From: Trebonia kvetii
GTDB taxonomy: Bacteria; Actinomycetota; Actinomycetes; Streptosporangiales; Streptosporangiaceae
NCBI RefSeq assembly: GCF_007827045.1
Contig: NZ_RPFW01000001.1
Location: 1,402,519-1,466,518 of the forward strand
Length of the DNA stretch: 64,000 nt
Direction: 5' to 3'
The notes below the pieces were generated by a model. That model did not search any database and was not told where the DNA came from. It saw only the letters and a program-made list of their open reading frames with translations. Of this stretch, positions 58,043-64,000 are shown piece after piece. A program made the position numbers and the translations under genes. The stretch's first letter is position 1, and each line of letters opens with the position of its first letter.

Positions 58043-59422
58043 ATGACAATGGTTCGGATGGCGCCACGCGCTCTCGAGGCGGATCCAGCAAGCGTGCGCA
58101 GGCACGTCGCGGTCAGCGCGGCGATCACCGCGCTCGGCGGACTGCTCTTCGGTTACGACACCGGCGTGGTGTCCGGTGCGCTGCTCTTCGTCAAGAAGGA
58201 CTTCGGCGGCCTGTCCAACTTCCAGCAGGAACTGGTCACCAGCCTGCTGCTGGTCGGAGCGGTGGTCGGGGCGCTTGTCGCGGGGCGGGTGTCGGACAAG
58301 ATCGGCAGGCGTCCCGCCGTGCTGATCACGGCGGTCGTGTTCATCGTCGGCGTGCTGCTGGCGGCGTTCACCCCCACCTACCCCCTGCTGCTCGTCGCGC
58401 GTGTCATCATCGGCCTGGCCGTCGGGTCCGCGTCGATGATCGTGCCGCTGTACATCGGCGAGATCGTGCCGCCGCGAGTTCGCGGCGGCCTGGTCAGCCT
58501 CAACCAGCTCGCGATCACCGTGGGCATCCTCAGTTCCTACCTGATCGACTACGGGCTCTCCGGCACGGGCAACTGGCGGCTGATGTTCGGCCTCGCCGCG
58601 ATCCCGGCGGCGGCACTGTTCATCGGCATGCTCTTCCAGCAGGAGAGCCCGCACTGGCTGATCAGGCAGGGCCGGGAGGACGACGCGCGCCAGGTGCTGC
58701 GCCGGCTGCGCGACGACGGCGACATCGACGCCGAGATCAGCGAGGTCCGCGAGATCTCTCAGCGCGAGGGCGGCCTGCGGGATCTCATCTCGCCGAGGGT
58801 GCGGCCGCTGCTCATGGTGGGCGTCATGCTCGCGGTGTTCCAGCAGATCACCGGCATCAACACGGTCATCTACTACGCGCCGACCCTGCTGCAGGGCGCG
58901 GGATTCGGCAACTCGGGCGCGCTGCTCGCGAACGTGGTGAACGGCGCGGTCAACGTCGGCATGACGATCGTGGCGATCTGGCTGCTCGACAAGGTGGGGC
59001 GTCGTCCGCTGCTGCTCTCCGGCACGGCGGGCATGGCCGTCGGCATGGCGATCACCGCATGCTGCTTCATCGGCGGCTCGCAGTTGCATGGCGCGCTGGC
59101 GATCGTCGCGGTGCTCGGCCTGCTCATCTACACCGGGTCGTTCGCGATCGGGCTCGGGCCTGTCTTCTGGCTGCTGATCGCGGAGATCTACCCGCTGAAG
59201 ATCCGCGGCGCCGCGATGAGCGTTGCCTCGACGGCGAACTGGGCGGCGAACTTCGTCGTCACGGTCTCGTTCCTGACCCTGCTGACGGCCATCGGCGGCA
59301 CCGGCGCGTTCTTCCTGTTCGGCTTCCTCACGCTGGTGGCGCTGGCGTACTTCTGGCGCAAGGTGCCGGAGACGAAGGGCCGCAGCCTGCAGGAGATCGA
59401 GCGGGATCTGGTGCGCTCCTGA
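58043..59422 (+). CDS. MFS sugar porter (sugar/H+ symporter family)
   Basis: ATG 58043 follows GATCGGAGGCG; 459 residues with 12 helices. Family motifs: LGGLLFGYDTGVVSGALLF, the RVSDKIGRRPAV loop, VPLYIGEIVPPRVRGGLVSLNQL, FQQITGINTVIYYAPTL and PETKGRSLQEIE near the C terminus. These mark the XylE/GalP/GLUT-like sugar porter family, importing monosaccharides with protons. The substrate is unknown, but arabinose, xylose or galactose released by the nearby hydrolases would fit. Confidence 0.93.
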   Translation: MTMVRMAPRALEADPASVRRHVAVSAAITALGGLLFGYDTGVVSGALLFVKKDFGGLSNFQQELVTSLLLVGAVVGALVAGRVSDKIGRRPAVLITAVVFIVGVLLAAFTPTYPLLLVARVIIGLAVGSASMIVPLYIGEIVPPRVRGGLVSLNQLAITVGILSSYLIDYGLSGTGNWRLMFGLAAIPAAALFIGMLFQQESPHWLIRQGREDDARQVLRRLRDDGDIDAEISEVREISQREGGLRDLISPRVRPLLMVGVMLAVFQQITGINTVIYYAPTLLQGAGFGNSGALLANVVNGAVNVGMTIVAIWLLDKVGRRPLLLSGTAGMAVGMAITACCFIGGSQLHGALAIVAVLGLLIYTGSFAIGLGPVFWLLIAEIYPLKIRGAAMSVASTANWAANFVVTVSFLTLLTAIGGTGAFFLFGFLTLVALAYFWRKVPETKGRSLQEIERDLVRS

Positions 59423-59448
59423 CCGGCGTTTGGTGATCGTTTAGGAAA

Positions 59449-59494
59449 TGCCCGTGTTGTTACCGGGGTCCTGACCCCGGTAACAACACGGGCA
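59449..59494. repeat. 46-bp palindrome, second copy
   Basis: The 22-base arms TGCCCGTGTTGTTACCGGGG plus TC pair perfectly around a central CT. Compared with the copy at 46801, C-to-T and G-to-A changes occur in the left arm with matching changes in the right arm. It lies between two convergent transporter genes. Confidence 0.92.
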
Positions 59495-59516
59495 ATCGCG
59501 CGTTGAGGCGCATGGG

Positions 59517-60803
59517 TTAGGCGGGGTGTTCGTGGCGGCGGGTGGCTAGCCAGCAGAGGAGCCCGGCCAGCGGGAGGGCGGCGGCCGTCAGGGTGGCGCC
59601 GGTCCAGCCCCAGTGCGCGTAGGCCTGGGCGCCCGCGGCGGAGCCGATCGCGCCGCCCGCGAACATCGTCGTGATGTAGACGGTGGTGAGCCTGGACCTG
59701 GCCTCCGGCAGCAGGTCGTAGATCACGCTCTGGTTGATCACGTGCGAGGCCTGCACGCAAGCGTCCATCAGCAGCACGCCGACGATCAGCAGGACAAGGC
59801 CGGCCGCGCCCAGGTGCGCACCGCCGAGGCCGATCGGCAGGTAGGCAACCGCGAGCAGGGCGAGTGCCGCTCCCGAGGCAGGCCAGCGAAGGCCCGGGCG
59901 CGCGTCAAGCAGCCGGCCCGCCGCCATCGAGGTGATCGCGCCCGCGGCGCCGACCAGCGCGAAGAGGCCGATGTCGAGCTGAGAAAAGCCGAACTGCGGG
60001 CCGGCGAGCAGGAAGGTGACCGTGGTCCAGAAGCAGGCGAAGCTGCCGAAGCCGCAGGCGGCGATCAGCGACCGCCAGCGCAGCGCGGGCTCGGCACGAG
60101 CGACCCGCAGCACGCCGCGCAGCTGCTCGCGGTAGGAGATGGCGAGTTGCGGGCCATGGTCGGGCAGCGCGCGGCGCAGCATGACCGCGGTGAGCGCCAT
60201 GAACCCGGCCGCGATGCCGTAGACCGCGCGCCAGCCCGCGAAACCGGCGACCACGCCGGCGAACGTGCGCGAGAGCAGGATGCCGATCAGCAGGCCGCCC
60301 ATCAGCGTGCCGATCACCCGGCTGCGCTCGCGGTCGCTCGCCAGGGTCGCGGCGTAGGGGACGAGCATCTGCACAACCACTGAGGTGACGCCTGCCAGGC
60401 CCGCCGCCACGTCGAGTACGAGCAGGCTGGGGGCGAGCGCGGAGGCAGCGAGAGTGAGCGCGCAGCACGCGAGCAGCGCGGTGAGCAGCGGGCGGCGGCG
60501 GATGATGTCGCCCGCGGGGACGATGAACAGCAGCCCGAGCGCGTAGCCTGCCTGCCCGACCGTGACGAGGAGCGACGCGCTGCCCTGGCTCACGTGCAGG
60601 TCGCTGCCGATCGAGTGCAGCAGCGGCTGCGCGTAGTAGAGATTGGCGACCGTCACCGCGCAGGTGACGGCCATGAGCCTGACCAGGCCGGGGGAAAGCC
60701 CCGACGGATCATCCAGAGCCTGGGCGCCGACCGCAGCTGGCTGGCCCGCGCCGCCGGCCGGCTGCCCGGCGCCGGCGGCGCTTGGCGCGCGTGGCTCACT
60801 CAT
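59517..60803 (-). CDS. MFS transporter (unassigned subfamily)
   Basis: ATG 60803 gives 428 residues. After 40 Pro/Ala/Gly-rich residues, twelve helices follow: LMAVTCAVTVANLYYAQPLLHSI, GQAGYALGLLFIVPAGDIIRRR, and later ASHVINQSVIYDLLPEARSRL. This last motif belongs to an MFS group often linked to efflux. No regulator is adjacent. The substrate is unknown. Confidence 0.92.
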   Translation of the reverse strand: MSEPRAPSAAGAGQPAGGAGQPAAVGAQALDDPSGLSPGLVRLMAVTCAVTVANLYYAQPLLHSIGSDLHVSQGSASLLVTVGQAGYALGLLFIVPAGDIIRRRPLLTALLACCALTLAASALAPSLLVLDVAAGLAGVTSVVVQMLVPYAATLASDRERSRVIGTLMGGLLIGILLSRTFAGVVAGFAGWRAVYGIAAGFMALTAVMLRRALPDHGPQLAISYREQLRGVLRVARAEPALRWRSLIAACGFGSFACFWTTVTFLLAGPQFGFSQLDIGLFALVGAAGAITSMAAGRLLDARPGLRWPASGAALALLAVAYLPIGLGGAHLGAAGLVLLIVGVLLMDACVQASHVINQSVIYDLLPEARSRLTTVYITTMFAGGAIGSAAGAQAYAHWGWTGATLTAAALPLAGLLCWLATRRHEHPA

Positions 60804-60945
60804 GAGTCTCCAGTCAGCGGGGGATGCAATCGATTTCTTTCGCTAGATACAACTAAGTAGGCCGCGATTGATTCCGGCAGCGACCGCCAGCCCCGTTGCG
60901 CGCACCGGGATCGGCCCGCGCAACGGCCGCCGCTACCATCGGAGC

Positions 60946-61464
60946 GTGACTAATCACACGCCCTCTGTGGCACCCGACGGCGATCCCGCGCCCGGCGGCC
61001 CCGGGCCCGACAGTGGTGCCCTGCTGCGCTCGCTCGCTGAGACGGTGACCGTCGACGGCACCGACCAGTTCGCCACCCGCGAGAAGGCCGTCCCCTGGCT
61101 GCGGGCCGCGGGACTGCTGCCCGACGACGCCGTGCTGAGCGGCTCCGAGCACAGCGCGCTGCTGCGGCTGCGCGACGCCCTGCGTGACACCATGGCCGTG
61201 CGTGCCTCGTTCCAGCCGGACCCGGACGCGGCTGCCCGGCTCACGAGGGCGCTTGCCGACGGGCGGCTCGTGGTGATCGTGCAGCCGGACGGGAAGTCGG
61301 CGCTCGCCAGTTCCGCCCGCGCTCCGTACTCCAACGCGGTCGCCGCCATCGCGATCGCCGTGGCGAACGCCTGGTTACCGGCGTCGCGGCAACCGGGTCC
61401 GGACCTGCCGGGGAATGTCTGCGCCCAGTTCGTGTTTTACGCGGAGGTATGCGGACGAGCGTGA
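60946..61464 (+). CDS. ABATE-domain-like protein without CGNR finger
   Basis: GTG 60946 follows a TCGGAGC site; 172 residues. The pattern of N-terminal ABATE (stress-induced regulator) domains is visible: ALLRSLAETVTVDGTDQFATREKAVPWLRAAGLLP, then LLRLRDALRDTMAVRA. Proteins of this kind usually end with a CGNR zinc finger; here the C terminus (QFVFYAEVCGRA) has only two cysteines, far apart, and no CGNR. DNA binding is therefore doubtful. It is nine bases upstream of the thioredoxin gene and may be co-transcribed. Confidence 0.65.
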   Translation: MTNHTPSVAPDGDPAPGGPGPDSGALLRSLAETVTVDGTDQFATREKAVPWLRAAGLLPDDAVLSGSEHSALLRLRDALRDTMAVRASFQPDPDAAARLTRALADGRLVVIVQPDGKSALASSARAPYSNAVAAIAIAVANAWLPASRQPGPDLPGNVCAQFVFYAEVCGRA

Positions 61465-61472
61465 GGAGCGAG

Positions 61473-61838
61473 ATGAGCACCGTCGCACTGACCGAGGAGA
61501 ACTTCGAGTCGAGCGTGACCGAGTCGGGGATCACCCTGGTCGACTGGTGGGCAGCGTGGTGCGGTCCATGCCGGATGTTCGGGCCGGTCTTCGAGGCCGC
61601 GAGCGAGAAGCACACGGACATCACCTTCGGCAAGATCGACACCGAGGACCAGCAGAGCCTGGCCGCCGCGGCGCAGATCAGCTCGATCCCGACGCTGATG
61701 GCATTCCGGGACGGCGTGCTCGTCTTCTCGCAGGCTGGCGCGCTGCCGGCCGCCTCGCTCGAGCAGCTGATCCAGGCGGTGCGCGAGCTCGACATGGACC
61801 AGGTCCGCGAGGAGATCGCAGCGAACCAGCAGGCCTGA
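61473..61838 (+). CDS. trxA: thioredoxin
   Basis: ATG 61473 has GTGAGGAG upstream; 121 residues. The active site is WWAAWCGPCRMFGP and the cis-proline is in ISSIPTLMAF. The C-terminal helix is slightly longer than in E. coli Trx. It reduces protein disulfides with thioredoxin reductase, which is not in the window. It follows the ABATE-like gene by nine bases. Confidence 0.95.
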   Translation: MSTVALTEENFESSVTESGITLVDWWAAWCGPCRMFGPVFEAASEKHTDITFGKIDTEDQQSLAAAAQISSIPTLMAFRDGVLVFSQAGALPAASLEQLIQAVRELDMDQVREEIAANQQA

Positions 61839-61941
61839 GCGGTCTGCGCCGGCGAATAGGAAAATACCGGAATACCCCGCACTGCCCCGGGTAGCGGTGA
61901 CGCACCGAACGTCACGTTCACCCGAATGGGAAGTGATAGCA

Positions 61942-62496
61942 GTGATTGGGACCATGCGCATTCGCCGCACGCACGGGATTCTCGGCGGCTTGCTTGTCGC
62001 CCTGCTTGGCATCTGGGGCGGCATCATTCCGTTCGTCGGGCCTTACTTCCACTATGCCTACACTCCGGACAAGGCATGGACCTACACCACCGGCAGGCTT
62101 GAACTCGAGATCCTGCCCGGCGCCGGCGCCCTGCTCGGCGGTCTGCTCCTCATCGCCGCGCGCAGCAGGTATGTCTGCCTGTTCGGCGCGCTGATCGCGA
62201 TCGCCAGCGGTGCGTGGTTCGCCCTCGGCAACGTCTTCGCCCCGCTGTGGACGGTGGCGGGCCCAGCGGGCGGCCCCGCCAGCACCGGCACGCTGATGCG
62301 CGCGGTTGAGCAGGTGGGCTTCTTCACCGGGCTCGGCATTGCCATCGTGATGGTCGCTGCCGCGGCCGCCGGGCGGCTCAGCGCCGTTCCCAGCCTGCGC
62401 GCCGTGGAGACCGTCCCTGTCGCCGAGGTCCCGGCGAGCCGGGAGCCAGTCGACGATTCGGTGGTAGACGAGAGCGAGACGCGGGTCATCAGGTAG
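61942..62496 (+). CDS. hypothetical four-helix membrane protein
   Basis: GTG 61942 has GGGAAG ten bases upstream; ATG 61954 is an alternative. The 184 residues contain four hydrophobic helices (GILGGLLVALLGIWGGIIPFVG, GAGALLGGLLLIAARS, CLFGALIAIASGAWFALGNVF, TGLGIAIVMVAAAAAG) and an acidic cytoplasmic tail (VDDSVVDESETRVIR). I do not recognise a family. The same strand and spacing suggest it could follow the thioredoxin gene, and a terminator closes it. Confidence 0.75.
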   Translation: MIGTMRIRRTHGILGGLLVALLGIWGGIIPFVGPYFHYAYTPDKAWTYTTGRLELEILPGAGALLGGLLLIAARSRYVCLFGALIAIASGAWFALGNVFAPLWTVAGPAGGPASTGTLMRAVEQVGFFTGLGIAIVMVAAAAAGRLSAVPSLRAVETVPVAEVPASREPVDDSVVDESETRVIR

Positions 62497-62513
62497 CGAC
62501 CAGTCGCTGCCGC

Positions 62514-62541
62514 GCCCCCGCCGCACGCGTGCGGCGGGGGC
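62514..62541 (+). terminator. intrinsic terminator
   Basis: GCCCCCGCCGCAC (62514-62526) pairs with GTGCGGCGGGGGC (62529-62541) over 13 bases with a two-base gap, followed by TTTACC. It ends the operon that includes thioredoxin. Confidence 0.85.
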
Positions 62542-62570
62542 TTTACCCGTGTCCGGGCTGCCCGCCTGCG

Positions 62571-62819
62571 CTACATCCGGTTCCTGCCGAAGTCGTCGAA
62601 CTCGCCCTTGCGCACTCCGCCGATGAAGGCGCGCCACTCCTCCGGGGTAAACCGGAGAACCGGACCCTCGCGATCCCGGCTGTTGCGGACGCCGACGGCG
62701 CCGAGCTCCAGTTCGGATACCTCGACACAGTTGCCGTTGGCGTAACTCAATGAGCTCTTGATCCAGGCAGGCCCGGCGCTCACGGTTGCGGACATATTTC
62801 CCGCCATCGCAGTTCCCAC
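62571..62819 (-). CDS. DUF397-domain protein
   Basis: GTG 62819 has AAGGGATG upstream; 82 residues. The family pattern is plain: WIKSSLSYANGNCVEVSEL, then VRNSRDREGPVLRFTPEEW, RAFIGGVRKGEFDDFG. DUF397 proteins of actinomycetes are usually next to a helix-turn-helix regulator (XRE/DUF5753) and act as its small partner. No such gene is found within 450 bases, so this is an orphan copy. Confidence 0.88.
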   Translation of the reverse strand: MGTAMAGNMSATVSAGPAWIKSSLSYANGNCVEVSELELGAVGVRNSRDREGPVLRFTPEEWRAFIGGVRKGEFDDFGRNRM

Positions 62820-63273
62820 GTCATCCCTTCGCCGACTGTCTTCACGATGCGCTTGCAGCGGGGACGGTGAGCCTCCGGGGGCTATGGCTCACCGTCCCCG
62901 CCTCCCCCGCGGGCCGCGTCCGTCCTCCGTGCGGCATCGGTCGCGGACGTAAGGCAGCGTGTCGCGGGAGCGTCACGGCCCTAGCCCACGGGGAAGCTTG
63001 CAAAGCGGGCACCCGGCCGAGTCCGGCCGATAGTTTGTGCAGCAGCGGCGGCGGGGCCTGGCCTCAGCAGCACGCTGGTTGCATAGAGAATGCTGCTGCA
63101 AGTTGCAGCGCAAGACATCGGTCATCTGCCGTATGTGCAAGAAATCCCGGGCTGTCTTCTTTGTGCCGCGCACCGATGAACCTTTCCGCGCCGCCGGCGC
63201 ATCCTGAGGAAGACCGCTTTCCCCGCTCTGGCGGAGCTGCAGCGGTCGGCATGCCGTGACTCAGGGAGGCGCC
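62820..63273. other. divergent intergenic region, 454 bp, with hairpin
   Basis: This gap lies between the leftward DUF397 gene and the rightward metallo-beta-lactamase-fold gene. A 15-bp hairpin (62859-62873 with 62886-62900, core CGGGGACGGTGAGCC) sits 40 bases from the DUF397 start. Frames crossing the rest show no family character. A regulator gene normally expected beside DUF397 is not present here. Confidence 0.55.
62859..62900. terminator. 15-bp hairpin near the DUF397 start
   Basis: Arms 62859-62873 and 62886-62900 are perfect, with a 12-base loop. For a leftward transcript it lies before the DUF397 coding region, so it is either an upstream gene's terminator left after a deletion or a leader attenuator. 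Confidence 0.55.
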
Positions 63274-64000
63274 ATGGCGTTCGCGATGCGCGACGAGTGG
63301 AAGGCGGAGCCGGTCTCGACCACCGGGGCCGTGTACGTCGAGCCGTCCGCGGCGGATCCCATCAAGCCTGGCGAGCGAGTCGCCCACCTGTTCCCGCGCA
63401 GCGTCATGGAGGAGTACATCCTGCAGCGGGTGACCGAACGGGTCTGGTGGGTCTCCCGGCACTTCTACGGTTCGCTGTTCTATGTCGGTACGCGCGGGGT
63501 GCTGCTGCTCGACCCCTTCCTCGGCGGCGCTGAGGCGACAGTAAAGGCCGTCGCCTCGGTGACGGACCTGCCGGTGACGGCGGTGGTGTACTCGCACTTC
63601 CACGCGGACCACATCGGCGGCGCGCGGCGGCTGTTCGAACTGCTCGCGGCGGCGCCGCCGCGAGTGATCGCCTCTGAGCACACCGCCGTCTGGATGGAGC
63701 GCTTCGGCAGCGACCTGCCCCGGCCCGCGCAGGTGCTTGACTGGCCCTCGGGCGCCTGGTCGTTCGAGGACGTGACGCTTCGGCTGCGCGGCTTGCCGCG
63801 GCCAGGTCACGCGCCCGACCATTCGGTGTTCCTCCTTCGAGGAGGAACGGGCGGGCACTCCGCCGACCTGATCAACATCGACCAGCTCCCGTTCGGCGGC
63901 TTCGCCGGCCAGGACCCGCTGGTGCTGTTCAGGCCCAACCTAGAGTTCGCACGGTCGCTCGAGTTCGACTGGTTCTGCGGTGGCCACGGCAACATCGGCG
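63274..64000 (+). CDS. metallo-beta-lactamase-fold hydrolase (3' truncated)
   Basis: ATG 63274 follows AGGGAGG; the frame stays open to the last base, giving 242 visible residues. The metal motif SHFHADHIGG (HxHxDH) is present, followed by GLPRPGHAPDHSVF and the metal-bridging aspartate region GGHSADLINIDQLPF. Strand-forming sequences such as RVWWVSRHFYGSLFYVGTRGVLLLDPFLG precede. The family includes lactonases, glyoxalase-II-like enzymes and quinolinases; the substrate is not identifiable. Confidence 0.9.
   Translation, partial: MAFAMRDEWKAEPVSTTGAVYVEPSAADPIKPGERVAHLFPRSVMEEYILQRVTERVWWVSRHFYGSLFYVGTRGVLLLDPFLGGAEATVKAVASVTDLPVTAVVYSHFHADHIGGARRLFELLAAAPPRVIASEHTAVWMERFGSDLPRPAQVLDWPSGAWSFEDVTLRLRGLPRPGHAPDHSVFLLRGGTGGHSADLINIDQLPFGGFAGQDPLVLFRPNLEFARSLEFDWFCGGHGNIG

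Overview
The window is chromosomal DNA from a high-GC actinomycete. It shows GC-rich third codon positions, frequent GTG and TTG starts with GGAGG-type ribosome sites, and actinobacterial families (DUF1918, DUF397, DUF6084, an F420/PPOX-type reductase, DinB-fold mycothiol-type enzymes, an MftR-like TetR). Many secreted glycan hydrolases and sugar enzymes suggest a soil saprophyte of the Streptosporangiales/Streptomyces kind; genus is not determinable. No rRNA, tRNA, CRISPR array or intact insertion sequence was recognised.

Layout. 0-2 kb: the 3' part of an ABC exporter, then two broken gene fragments joined head to head near 1600. 2-10 kb: two secreted proteins, a LysR/MFS pair, and a Ser/Thr kinase convergent with an FHA protein. 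10-19 kb: a secreted GH87 alpha-1,3-glucanase, a ferric-reductase-like protein with an FMN-binding partner, and an AAA ATPase/VWA pair. 19-28 kb: regulators and a multidrug exporter, a glucarate pathway (dehydratase plus 5-dehydro-4-deoxyglucarate dehydratase), class I aldolase and transketolase. 28-33 kb: a very large sedolisin-type protease broken by a frameshift at a perfect palindrome, then a gene-poor kilobase. 33-43 kb: mostly single genes, including an orphan DUF6084 protein with an acidic Pro-rich tail, two tandem Cys-motif paralogues, a Na+/H+ antiporter, and a first DinB-fold/WYL-regulator pair. 43-47 kb: two tandem GH54 arabinofuranosidases with different sugar-binding modules behind LacI-type operators. 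47-55 kb: a second DinB/WYL pair and a protease-MoxR-DUF58-VWA-VWA cluster. 55-64 kb: aldo/keto reductase, a LysR/gallate-type dioxygenase pair sharing a 25-bp palindrome, transporters, thioredoxin, DUF397, and a metallo-beta-lactamase-fold hydrolase running off the end.

Two themes stand out. One is plant and fungal polymer use: alpha-1,3-glucan, arabinan, glucarate and gallate-type aromatics. The other is a set of long, often perfect palindromes between convergent genes. Some recur with matched changes in both arms, and several reach into coding sequence.
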